A model generated the notes under the pieces. It was not told the DNA's origin. It did not search any database and was given only the letters and a program-made list of their open reading frames with translations. The translations under genes and the position numbers were made by a program. From a virus: DNA of 29,472 nucleotides. Positions 7,485 to 15,443 of this stretch are shown piece after piece; positions within the stretch are counted from its first letter, which is position 1, and each line of letters starts with the position of its first letter. Location of the stretch: IMG/VR virus record IMGVR_UViG_3300027733_000156, positions 1 to 29,472 of that record, one strand, 5' to 3'.

Positions 7485-8103
7485 AATTATCAAATAAGGA
7501 TTTAATTTCTAATAATTCCAACCCAGCTAATATCTCATTCTCAATTTCAGTATCTTCATCTATTTGTTTTGATAATGGAGTTGCTTTGTCTGCAAAATAA
7601 CCCTCTATTGAGAATCCTTTTACTTTTCCAGTTTTGATAAAATCATTCCATATAACTTCGTTGTCAACTTTCATTGTTCCCATCCACGTTCCTACTGGTA
7701 CGTTTAAATCATACAATTTACTTTTATCCTTTTCGGTATCTTCCACAATCCAACTTTCAACAAGTGTTAATCCGCTAATAGTTTCTAGATGTTCAAATGT
7801 TGCATTGGATTGATTTCCATTTTTAAAAAACATCTCCATACATTTACGAATGGTATCTTTAGAGAAAAAAATATTATACTCCCCATTTTCTTCATCTCGT
7901 CTGTAAATCAATTTATCCGGAACTAATAAAGCACCCATAATGATTTTCTTTTCCGAATCAACTTCTGCAAATTTATATTCCTTTGGTTCTTGCTTATTTA
8001 AGGCAATCCAGTTTTCTTCTATGGCTGGAAATTCAACGATTGATATTGCATCAATACCACTTAATTCCATTTCTTCATCTATTATTAATTCAATTGCTTT
8101 CAT
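7465..8103 (-). CDS. Prohead protease (XkdF-like, S78 family)
   Basis: A 212-residue protein, probably the maturation protease that cleaves scaffold and capsid proteins. The N-terminus has the ISIVEFPAIEENW motif typical of XkdF-like proteins. The catalytic region reads ATFEHLETISGLTLVESWIVED, with His105 and Ser117 as likely catalytic residues. The region WMGTMKVDNEVIWNDFIKTG followed by VKGFSIEGYF is also typical of the family. The ATG at 8103 lies five bases after a CGTTATA element. The gene is separated from its probable substrates (2048-3966) by fibre genes, which is an unusual order. Confidence 0.8.
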   Translation of the reverse strand: MKAIELIIDEEMELSGIDAISIVEFPAIEENWIALNKQEPKEYKFAEVDSEKKIIMGALLVPDKLIYRRDEENGEYNIFFSKDTIRKCMEMFFKNGNQSNATFEHLETISGLTLVESWIVEDTEKDKSKLYDLNVPVGTWMGTMKVDNEVIWNDFIKTGKVKGFSIEGYFADKATPLSKQIDEDTEIENEILAGLELLEIKSLFDNYGNSKL

Positions 8104-8108
8104 AGTCT

Positions 8109-8134
8109 TATAACGTTATTTAATTTAATTTTGT
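8109..8134 (-). promoter_or_regulatory. Putative late promoter (CGTTATA type) before 8103
   Basis: On the minus strand CGTTATA (8115-8109) is five bases before the ATG at 8103, with ACAAAA starting 19 bases upstream. It falls in the 33-base gap after the tape measure stop. The flanking AACGTTAT is also a palindrome. Confidence 0.5.
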
Positions 8135-8136
8135 GT

Positions 8137-10104
8137 TTAAATTGTAGCACTCTTGATTATGTTTCTATCTAATGATTGTTGACTTGTAACATCATTCCCA
8201 ACTACGTATGCCTTTATAGGTTCTTGATTTCTTTGTGCTATTGTTTGTGCAATTTGATTTGTACTGCTTGCTCCTACTACATTAAAACTTGGAGATGCCA
8301 TTTGTGGAGTTGAAATACTTGGAGCAGAACTTCCACCAACACCACCTCCAGAACTTGAACCAGATAATGCTGATTTGGCTTTAGCCACGTTGGCTAAAAT
8401 TTGTATTAATCCACTTGCGTAGAATATTGGTTTTGAAAATGGGTACGCTGGTCCAGTAGCTACCGCAGCCGCTTCTGAACCAGCCATTAATTTAGAGAAT
8501 GCAGATGCAGTATCTATTCCTATCTGAACTAATGTTAATGCCTTTTGTGCTTGTTGTGCTTTTTTACCCTCTCCTAATATAACTGATGTCAAACTTGTCA
8601 AAGCATTAAAGCCAGCTTCAAGTAATATTTTTTTAGCATCTTCTCTGGCTTTTACTTGTGCTACTTCATCATCTCCTAATTTCTTTTGAGCATCTTTAGA
8701 ATCTTTCATTATTTGCAATCTTTGACTTTCTGTCAATGTTTGGTCTTGTAATAAAATTGCTTCCCTATCTAATATCAATTGCTTTTTAGTTGCGAATGCT
8801 ATGGCATCGTTTTCCAACTCTAAATTAATCAAAGCAACCTTTTCTTCATTTGCTTTTTTTGCTTTGTCTAATGCCAGTAATTTGTTTTGTTCTTCAAAAG
8901 TATTTTGCAATAAAACTCTTGCATTATTCTTTTCAGTTTCCGAAGCTGTCATTGCTGTCAAATCTACTTCTAATTGTTTCCTTGCACTTTCTTGTTGAAG
9001 TAATAATTTTTCTTCGTCTGTCTTGGCTAATAAAGTTTTCTTATCAAGTTCCAATTTAGTATTTAAAGCCAGTACCTTTTCTTGGTGTGACTTTTCTAAT
9101 TCAATTTGCTTGGCTTGAAAATCTTTAATTATTAATTCTCTTGCTTTTGACTTTTCTGATTCAGAAAGTTTTACTAATGCAAGTTCCTCAAATGCTCGTT
9201 CCTTTTGTCTATCTAATGTTTGTTGTTCGGTTTTGTCTTTTAAGTTTTCTAAATCATCTTCATATTTCTTTTCAAGATTATTTAATGCTTGCTTTTGTTG
9301 TTCTCTTAATTGCTTAGCTTTCTCCCCATCTTGCTTTTCCTTTTCAAGTGCTTTCTTAGACGCTTCCTCTTTTGTTTCTCTTTCGGCAATAAGATTGTCT
9401 GCTACATCCATTCTTCTTTTATGATTGTTTGCAGATAAAGCCCCAGTAAGTTTATCAGCTTGTGCCAATGCTTTATCGTTAGCTTCTTTTCTTGCTTCAA
9501 TACTTAAATCTTCATTATTTGATATTGAATTTAATAGCATATTATTATCAGCTATTGCCTTTTCAATTCTATTCTTTTCAGATAAATAAAACTCCTCATT
9601 CTTTTTGTCCATTTGGTCTTTAGTTTCTCCATTGACCTTGGCATATTTCATTTTCATTTCATTATCAAACTTTACTGATTCAGATGCTCTATCAAAAGCT
9701 TCAGCTTGTCTGTCCAAAGCACTTGTTAAATCGTCTGATGCTTTTTCAGATTTCTTTTCAGCAGAATACATTTCAGCTAACATAGTAATTAGTTCTCCTA
9801 ACGCAATAACTAATATTCCGATACCGGTAGACATAATAGCACCTTTCATTGCTTTTAAAGACAAATTACTTAAATCAATACCTTTTGCAGCATTAATAAA
9901 AGCGTCGGACATTCCTCCAGTTGCTTGACTTAATTTTTGAGTTAACTGACCATTCTGTAATATTTGTTTTCCATAATCAGTAGTTTTTTCTTGTGTACTT
10001 TTTACCGCAGTATCAACCTTTTTAAATGACTTTTCTAAATTATCCATTCCAGCCGTTGCGGAGCCAGTGTCAACTTTTACTCTTACTTCTACTTCTTGTG
10101 CCAT
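8137..10104 (-). CDS. Tail tape measure protein
   Basis: A 655-residue protein that sets tail length and fills the tail tube. The N-terminus (VEVRVKVDTGSATAGMDNLE) is typical of tape measures. A hydrophobic segment at about residues 88-110 (GIGILVIALGELITM) may be membrane-active. A long Lys/Glu/Gln-rich coiled coil spans about 115-480. A second hydrophobic part at about 490-590 is followed by a Gly/Ser-rich C-terminus. At roughly 1.5 angstrom per residue the tail would be near 100 nm. Its ATG lies inside the end of the small gene at 10089-10235, so they are coupled. Confidence 0.9.
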   Translation of the reverse strand: MAQEVEVRVKVDTGSATAGMDNLEKSFKKVDTAVKSTQEKTTDYGKQILQNGQLTQKLSQATGGMSDAFINAAKGIDLSNLSLKAMKGAIMSTGIGILVIALGELITMLAEMYSAEKKSEKASDDLTSALDRQAEAFDRASESVKFDNEMKMKYAKVNGETKDQMDKKNEEFYLSEKNRIEKAIADNNMLLNSISNNEDLSIEARKEANDKALAQADKLTGALSANNHKRRMDVADNLIAERETKEEASKKALEKEKQDGEKAKQLREQQKQALNNLEKKYEDDLENLKDKTEQQTLDRQKERAFEELALVKLSESEKSKARELIIKDFQAKQIELEKSHQEKVLALNTKLELDKKTLLAKTDEEKLLLQQESARKQLEVDLTAMTASETEKNNARVLLQNTFEEQNKLLALDKAKKANEEKVALINLELENDAIAFATKKQLILDREAILLQDQTLTESQRLQIMKDSKDAQKKLGDDEVAQVKAREDAKKILLEAGFNALTSLTSVILGEGKKAQQAQKALTLVQIGIDTASAFSKLMAGSEAAAVATGPAYPFSKPIFYASGLIQILANVAKAKSALSGSSSGGGVGGSSAPSISTPQMASPSFNVVGASSTNQIAQTIAQRNQEPIKAYVVGNDVTSQQSLDRNIIKSATI

Positions 10105-10235
10105 TGTATTTCTTTTAAAGGTTGAATTGCTTCTTTGAATGTTTCTGGTAATTTATTTTTACCCTTAGCGATGGCTATATATTTACTTCTGTGTTTAAAA
10201 TCATATTTCAAACAATCTAAAATGTGCTTTATCAT
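10089..10235 (-). CDS. Small basic protein before the tape measure
   Basis: A 48-residue protein (MIKHILDCLKYDFKHRSKYI...) with no recognised family. Its ATG overlaps the stop of the large tail gene as ATGA, and its own stop lies inside the tape measure coding sequence (overlap of 16 bases). These couplings on both sides argue that it is real although short. It is Lys- and His-rich and looks helical. A tail assembly role is possible from position. Confidence 0.65.
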   Translation of the reverse strand: MIKHILDCLKYDFKHRSKYIAIAKGKNKLPETFKEAIQPLKEIQWHKK

Positions 10236-12298
10236 ATCGTTCTTAAATCAGTTATTAATTCAAAACTTACCAATCCAGTTGTCAAATTGGTTGTCATTGT
10301 ATTTATAATGTATCTTGTATCTCTTATAATCATCCTATCGTTTAATTTAATCGACGTTAATACGCTTGTTGGTAAGATAGTATCAATTTTAATTAATCGT
10401 GCCTTAGGACTAAATGTATTGCCTAAATAGTTTTCATAGTATTGATTATATAAACTTTTGTCGCAAAATAATCCACTAAATGTTGATTGTTGTACATTAA
10501 AATTTAAACTAAATGAATCAGTCAAAGTATAATTCTCTTGCCCAAATGGTCTATACATTTGATATGCAGTTCCAGAACCGGTTGGAGTTGTCGCCACATA
10601 AAATGTAACTCCTTGTGCTGACATATCTATCATATAAGAACCATCTAAAATAGAACCATACAATAAAATAGGTTTCGGAATATATGCTTGGTAATCTGTT
10701 TTTAAACAATAACCTACTTGTAATCTATAGTTTAAATTTGAAAAGTTTAAATCTTCAAACGGTAGTTTAATATTATATTCTTCTCCATCTGCTGGAGGAA
10801 CTGGAGTATAAAAAAGTGAACCATACTCAATCCCATTTACAGAATTAAACCCAACATTAATTAATGATTCAGATTTTTGATATTCAAAGTTTATTTTCTT
10901 ATATGTCTTTACCCTATTTAAATTTTTCTTATCTGAAAATACATATTGTGTTATGTCAAGATATCTTCCATTTAAATAATAATTTTCTAAAGTATCTAAA
11001 TTATAATTAATACCATCTTCTGAAGTACAAGTAAGATTAAACATTTTTAATAGTCCACTAAAAAATTCTTCAATTTTTATTTCTGGAAAATAATATTTTA
11101 ATGGCAAATAATAAGTTGGCATTGATTGACTTGTTCCACTTGAAGTATAGTATCTAAATTCTGTAAACCCTCCCGGAGTATCTTGAAAATCAATCCTACA
11201 AGCCATTTGTGATGTAAAACTCAAAGGTACTGCCGTATTTACATAGTATTCATAATAATCAGTTGTAGCTGAATTATCAAGTAAAGTTATTCCATAACCA
11301 TATCCAATTCCCCCAGCAGTTGAAATCATTGCTGGACTTTCGTATAAAAAATTTCCATTCTTATAAGTTGATATTGTATATTCAACTCCAGCCGTTGCAG
11401 TTGTAATATGTATTACGGCTTCTCTTTGAGTGAAGTAATATGTTGTTCCACTTACCACAATGCTTGCCGTTCCGGCTCCTATGTACAATCTATCAGTAGT
11501 CAAATCAACATCAAATCCAGTTAGGTTAGGACTTGTTTCTGAAGTAAAGTTTATTTTTAATCCTTGTTTTTTTGGTTTAAATACATCAGCATTTTTCATC
11601 AACATAAATAAAGGTGTAAATCTAATGTCAGATAATATTGAACCAGTAAAATTAATTCCAAATTGACTTTCAATCATATTTAAAATTGAAGTAACTCTCA
11701 AAGCTGGAAACAATTCATTTGTTCTTATTGGATTTGCAGCATTATTAATATCATAACCACTTCCATATTGCCAAACATTTTTAGAAGTTACTAAAGGAAA
11801 AAATACATCTGGACAAGTTGGTGTACTTCCAGATATATTAGTTATTTTATCTAATACAAATTGTTGAGTATATGGAAAATTATAAGTAGTATCATTTAAA
11901 TCTTTTAAAAACAATCCGGCAAATGTATCTTTTAAGTTACCCAGTGTTCCAATAAATGTAATTGAGTAATCTTGTGCTATGCCATTTAAAACATTACAAG
12001 ATTCTAATTGTACCTTACCCTTACGGAATGGAATAGTATCTATTTCAATATAGGCATTTGCTTTTACTAATGTGCTGAAAAAATCATTGTTGGAATTATC
12101 ATACCAATGCTTAAAGATTTTATTATTTTGAACCGAAGCTGGAATAGTAAACGTCTGACTAAAATCTGTAAAAGTTTTCGCAATGTCGTTAATATTCTGA
12201 ACGGATGATACCACAGATATATTCTCGTCAGAAAACAAATCAATTCTATCGTATTCAAGCGTTGTTACATTTTGAACATATATTCCTACTACTATCAT
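10232..12298 (-). CDS. Large tail protein (baseplate or tail tip)
   Basis: A 688-residue protein. The N-terminus (DRIDLFSDENISVVSSVQNI, then DFSQTFTIPAS and FKHWYDN) matches a family I know from Bacteroidetes phage tail regions, thought to be baseplate or distal tail components. The sequence is beta-rich, with many Tyr, Thr and Asn and no membrane segments. Near the C-terminus RMIIRDTRYIINTMTTNLTTGLVSFELITDL forms a conserved closing motif. It overlaps the preceding gene by four bases. The family is recognised only from sequence resemblance, so tail tip versus baseplate hub stays open. Confidence 0.75.
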   Translation of the reverse strand: MIVVGIYVQNVTTLEYDRIDLFSDENISVVSSVQNINDIAKTFTDFSQTFTIPASVQNNKIFKHWYDNSNNDFFSTLVKANAYIEIDTIPFRKGKVQLESCNVLNGIAQDYSITFIGTLGNLKDTFAGLFLKDLNDTTYNFPYTQQFVLDKITNISGSTPTCPDVFFPLVTSKNVWQYGSGYDINNAANPIRTNELFPALRVTSILNMIESQFGINFTGSILSDIRFTPLFMLMKNADVFKPKKQGLKINFTSETSPNLTGFDVDLTTDRLYIGAGTASIVVSGTTYYFTQREAVIHITTATAGVEYTISTYKNGNFLYESPAMISTAGGIGYGYGITLLDNSATTDYYEYYVNTAVPLSFTSQMACRIDFQDTPGGFTEFRYYTSSGTSQSMPTYYLPLKYYFPEIKIEEFFSGLLKMFNLTCTSEDGINYNLDTLENYYLNGRYLDITQYVFSDKKNLNRVKTYKKINFEYQKSESLINVGFNSVNGIEYGSLFYTPVPPADGEEYNIKLPFEDLNFSNLNYRLQVGYCLKTDYQAYIPKPILLYGSILDGSYMIDMSAQGVTFYVATTPTGSGTAYQMYRPFGQENYTLTDSFSLNFNVQQSTFSGLFCDKSLYNQYYENYLGNTFSPKARLIKIDTILPTSVLTSIKLNDRMIIRDTRYIINTMTTNLTTGLVSFELITDLRTI

Positions 12299-13452
12299 AC
12301 TACATTATTTATTAAGTCATAAGCGTATTCAAATTCAATCTCATAATTTATATTCTTATTTTGTATGTAAGTCTTTAAATCACTCCCTTGTGTTTTTACT
12401 AAAACTGGTTTATAATCTAATAAAACCTTTTCTGACAATAATAAATCTTGGATTAATTCTGAATAGTTTTCATCAACCCAGCCAGTATTTAATTTGATTG
12501 TTTTCTTTCCATTTATGTTGAAAGTTTTAATCTGTCCTTTTAAAGTATTATAATTATAATCTTGTGGAGTTAATTTAAAATCAGTACCGGTACTTGATAT
12601 AGAACTTTTTTGTGCTTTAAAGAAGTATAGAAATTCCCATCCACCATAACGATTTATAAATTGACATTTTACTGGTTCGTATTTACATTCATCAATTTGA
12701 AGAGTAGTAAATGAACGAGTAACCAATACGGCATTACTTACATCGTATATTTTTATCTCTACCGTTGTTGGATGAGTATCAGATACGGCATTAGTAATAA
12801 ATAATGGAACTCTTTTCATTCCAGATGTTATAGGAAAATCATAAGATACTGGAGTACCACTTATTGTTGTTTTATAAAATACTTTTCCCGATGTTGCAGA
12901 ACCGGATAAGTCAATATAAACATCTGCATAATTTACATTAAACTGATTTGTAATATCTGAACTTTTAATTCTTTTTTGAATTGTTGTATCTGTCAACATT
13001 GTGATATAAGGACTTGTAGCACTTGGATAAAACCTTAGACTATTTACGCCCTCTAAATAACCAGTATAACCATTTACACCTACAAATAATTCGTTAGAAA
13101 TTAATGTATCTCCAGCCGTAGCAGTCCAATATGCTTTAATTCTAAAATTACAATACTCATATATCTCCTCGTTCTCATCTCCAAATTCAATTGGATAATC
13201 AAAAAAATCAGAAGCCGGAGCAATGTTATCAATAAATTCTTTTACATAATTTGATACGTTCCATCTCCCAGCTTTTTGAGTTGGACTTGCTGCTAATTTT
13301 GATAAAGAATAATAGCCACGTTGCCCAGCCGTTGGCTCTGAAAATCCTTGATTCCAAATAGTTAATATTATCTTTGTCCCAGTTTGAGTACTGCCATAAG
13401 TTCCGGCTACTTCTTTTACGAAAGGACTTCTTACTCTTATTAATTGGCTCAT
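12295..13452 (-). CDS. Tail protein, probably distal tail
   Basis: A 385-residue beta-rich protein. The N-terminus MSQLIRVRSPFVKEV and the central CQFINRYGGWEFLYFFK motif are typical of a family encoded next to the larger tail protein in Bacteroidetes phages. A distal tail or tail-tip role is likely but not proven. Start and stop overlap both neighbours by four bases (13449-13452 and 12295-12298), so the three tail genes are translationally coupled. Confidence 0.7.
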   Translation of the reverse strand: MSQLIRVRSPFVKEVAGTYGSTQTGTKIILTIWNQGFSEPTAGQRGYYSLSKLAASPTQKAGRWNVSNYVKEFIDNIAPASDFFDYPIEFGDENEEIYEYCNFRIKAYWTATAGDTLISNELFVGVNGYTGYLEGVNSLRFYPSATSPYITMLTDTTIQKRIKSSDITNQFNVNYADVYIDLSGSATSGKVFYKTTISGTPVSYDFPITSGMKRVPLFITNAVSDTHPTTVEIKIYDVSNAVLVTRSFTTLQIDECKYEPVKCQFINRYGGWEFLYFFKAQKSSISSTGTDFKLTPQDYNYNTLKGQIKTFNINGKKTIKLNTGWVDENYSELIQDLLLSEKVLLDYKPVLVKTQGSDLKTYIQNKNINYEIEFEYAYDLINNVV

Positions 13453-13994
13453 TTTTTAAAATTTGATTTAATAATAAAATCTACGGTACTCTTTACATCC
13501 AATCCAAATGCTTCTTGCAATTTCATTGGCATTGTTTTAATATTCTTTTCTACTGCTTTGGTTAAGAATGGAGTTGGCTCGATACCTTGTCTGTAAACAC
13601 TCTCACGTATCGCATAAGGATTCAATCCTCTTTTGTTTGACCATTCTATAAAATGTTTCACACTTGGCTTTACGCCCTCTTTAAATGAATATGGACTGCC
13701 CTTACCTTTTTGTTTCCATATCTTTCCTTTATTATTTCTTCGATTGAAAGTACTTGTTTGTTTACGAACTCCACCAGCACCACGCACACCCTTTTCAACG
13801 AATGCACCGTAATATGATAAAGATATACCCAGCGTAATACTTCTTTTCATAAATACCGCACCGGTAGATTTAATGCTATTTTGCAATTGACCGGTATCAA
13901 CTTTGCCAGATGATGCAAGGTTAGTTCTGGCATCGGATACTACTTGATTACCAAAGTCATTTAGTTCTTGTTGAAGATATTTTAAAGTTAACAT
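13449..13994 (-). CDS. HK97 gp10-like tail completion protein
   Basis: A 181-residue basic protein. The first third (VVSDARTNLASSGKVDTGQLQNSIK) followed by SLSYYGAFVEKGVRGAGG matches the HK97 gp10 family, which joins tail and head. The C-terminal ESVYRQGIEPTPFLTKAVEK segment is the family's usual end: R-x-G-x-x-x-x-P-F-L. It is rich in Lys and Gly in the middle. Overlap with the neighbours on both sides is short (7 and 4 bases). Confidence 0.8.
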   Translation of the reverse strand: MLTLKYLQQELNDFGNQVVSDARTNLASSGKVDTGQLQNSIKSTGAVFMKRSITLGISLSYYGAFVEKGVRGAGGVRKQTSTFNRRNNKGKIWKQKGKGSPYSFKEGVKPSVKHFIEWSNKRGLNPYAIRESVYRQGIEPTPFLTKAVEKNIKTMPMKLQEAFGLDVKSTVDFIIKSNFKK

Positions 13995-14464
13995 ACGTTT
14001 ATTCCGTTTGGTATTGCTATTGATAAAGTTGTTTCAAATCCAGCAAGCATATTTTCCATTTCTTTATCTACGAAATCAGATTGTGGAGTTCCAATTAATT
14101 CCCAGCCATCTTGGTATATAGTTTGTTGTCTTAATCTTCCAATAAGTCTATTAATAACATAAAGTTGATTAGTCCAGATATAAACTAAATTATCATTTCC
14201 AAATATTTTATTCTCTGGCTCATCTTTTGATATCTCAACAATATCCAAATTGGTAATTGTAATTTCAAATACTAATGTATTTTCACTATTGGTTACATTG
14301 TTCAAAGTTATATCAGCTAATGGGAATATAGTTTGTTTAGGTAAATCAATTTCTGTCATTCTTCCCAGCGTAACTACATTACAAAATGGATTGGAAATTA
14401 ACTCCGCTTCCATTGAATTAATAAGCCTATAAATTGATTCTACTCCGCTTGTGTTATTTGCCAT
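13988..14464 (-). CDS. Probable tail terminator or neck protein
   Basis: A 158-residue protein without a sure family match. N-terminal helices (GVESIYRLINSMEAELISNPF) are followed by alternating strands with ITNLDIVEISKDEPENKIFG, and a C-terminal TTLSIAIPNGINVC. Size, fold pattern and position before the gp10-like gene fit a tail terminator or minor tail protein. It overlaps the chaperone frameshift frame by 11 bases. Confidence 0.6.
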   Translation of the reverse strand: MANNTSGVESIYRLINSMEAELISNPFCNVVTLGRMTEIDLPKQTIFPLADITLNNVTNSENTLVFEITITNLDIVEISKDEPENKIFGNDNLVYIWTNQLYVINRLIGRLRQQTIYQDGWELIGTPQSDFVDKEMENMLAGFETTLSIAIPNGINVC

Positions 14465-14717
14465 TCCTTTGTATTTTTTTCAATTCGTTATTTTCTTTTC
14501 TTCTCTTTGAAATGTTATAGCACAACTTATATAAACAAGTATGTACATTCATTTTTAATATCGCTTCAAACTTTGTAAGGTCGTGACCAGCGAGTTCATC
14601 GACTGTTGTATACCAACCCCACTGTTCACTAAATTGGTCTGATTCTGAATTGTCAGCAGAGATTCCATTTCCAAATACTTCGCCATATAAGTCGTGCAGT
14701 CTATCCCTAAATTCCAA
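14454..14717 (-). CDS. Tail assembly chaperone, frameshift extension
   Basis: An 87-codon frame with no ATG near its start; the first codon is TTG, right after the T run at 14716-14724. After the frameshift it would extend the 15205 product to about 250 residues, like lambda gpGT. The motif QWGWYTTVDELAGHDLTKFE (about residues 32-51 of the frame) followed by a helix is typical of the second chaperone frame in Bacteroidetes phages. It overlaps the zero-frame end for 163 bases. Independent initiation at TTG cannot be excluded. Confidence 0.75.
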   Translation of the reverse strand: MEFRDRLHDLYGEVFGNGISADNSESDQFSEQWGWYTTVDELAGHDLTKFEAILKMNVHTCLYKLCYNISKRRKENNELKKIQRNGK

Positions 14718-15205
14718 AAAAAAACCATTGAACCTACTACGGCATCCATAGGCATTTCTTTCAACGCATCGTGGTAAGTATCTCCTTTGTATTTTTCAAT
14801 AAGATACTTTCCTTTAAACTCTTTTTTAATTGGTCTGTATAGAACTCCCATAGCAGTAACAATATTTTCCCAGTCGCCTATGTTACTATTTAAATCTAAA
14901 AACTCGGCATAAGTCATATCGTCAAGTTTTGGAATCCATCCAAAGGTTAAATCACCTACTTGAAATCTTTCAACCAAATCTGGCTCTTGTTTTAAAATCT
15001 CTCCAATCCTTTGTGCAATTTCACTTATAAATGAATACTCAATATTTAATGCTTCAATTCTTGTAAGTCCGCAGAATATCTCTACCATAATTACATCCAG
15101 CCATTTCTCCTCGTTTAACTTTGTTGCTTCTTCAACGGCTTTAAGGTATCTCAAATATTGTGATAATCTTATTTCTGCTAACGATGTTGGAACTATTATT
15201 TTCAT
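14555..15205 (-). CDS. Tail assembly chaperone, zero-frame product
   Basis: A 216-residue helical protein (MKIIVPTSLAEIRLSQYLRY...) that probably binds the tape measure during tail assembly, in the role of lambda gpG. Residues 161-163 (Val-Phe-Phe) are encoded at a run of nine T, where a -1 shift would enter the 14454-14717 frame. Without a shift the protein ends TLQSLKRY. The ATG at 15205 lies five bases after a CGTTATA element. The recognition comes from the overlapping frames, the adjacent downstream frame with its WGWY motif, and the tail neighbourhood. Confidence 0.75.
   Translation of the reverse strand: MKIIVPTSLAEIRLSQYLRYLKAVEEATKLNEEKWLDVIMVEIFCGLTRIEALNIEYSFISEIAQRIGEILKQEPDLVERFQVGDLTFGWIPKLDDMTYAEFLDLNSNIGDWENIVTAMGVLYRPIKKEFKGKYLIEKYKGDTYHDALKEMPMDAVVGSMVFFWNLGIDCTTYMAKYLEMESLLTIQNQTNLVNSGVGIQQSMNSLVTTLQSLKRY
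14715..14725 (-). promoter_or_regulatory. Probable -1 ribosomal frameshift site (T9 run)
   Basis: In the zero frame the minus strand reads GTT TTT TTT TGG. The heptamer T TTT TTT fits the slippery form X XXY YYZ. A -1 slip gives TTT TTG GAA TTT, entering the downstream chaperone frame at 14717. A homopolymer sequencing error or transcriptional slippage could give the same picture. Confidence 0.65.
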
Positions 15206-15210
15206 AATTG

Positions 15211-15235
15211 TATAACGTATTAATATTTTGTTTGT
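15211..15235 (-). promoter_or_regulatory. Putative late promoter (CGTTATA type) before 15205
   Basis: On the minus strand CGTTATA (15217-15211) is five bases before the ATG at 15205, with ACAAAC beginning 18 bases upstream. It lies in the gap after the small MPIPK gene and would start the tail block. Confidence 0.5.
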
Positions 15236-15255
15236 GAGAAAATCAACTTATAGGT

Positions 15256-15420
15256 TTACTTTTTTATCTTTCGGACTATTCTTAATGTTTCTATTTGTCC
15301 TATGCAAATTGCATATCGTTGTTTCTGGTCTGGATAATCTGTAACCATTTTATTATCTCCCATACATCTATTGATAAATTCATTTGAAGTTTCGCTACTT
15401 TCTTTTTTTGGTATTGGCAT
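15256..15420 (-). CDS. Small phage protein with MPIPK...YPDQKQR motif
   Basis: A 54-residue protein, starting at ATG 15420 (23 bases after the terminase stop). The pattern MPIPKKESS, FINRCMGDNKMV, YPDQKQRYAICIGQ is a widespread phage module. It is found alone or at the N-terminus of head proteins such as proteases and portal-associated proteins. Two Cys (residues 19 and 39) are conserved in the pattern. Its role is unknown; position beside the terminase suggests head assembly or packaging. Confidence 0.75.
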   Translation of the reverse strand: MPIPKKESSETSNEFINRCMGDNKMVTDYPDQKQRYAICIGQIETLRIVRKIKK

Positions 15421-15443
15421 TTGTTTTTAATTTAAATTAATAA

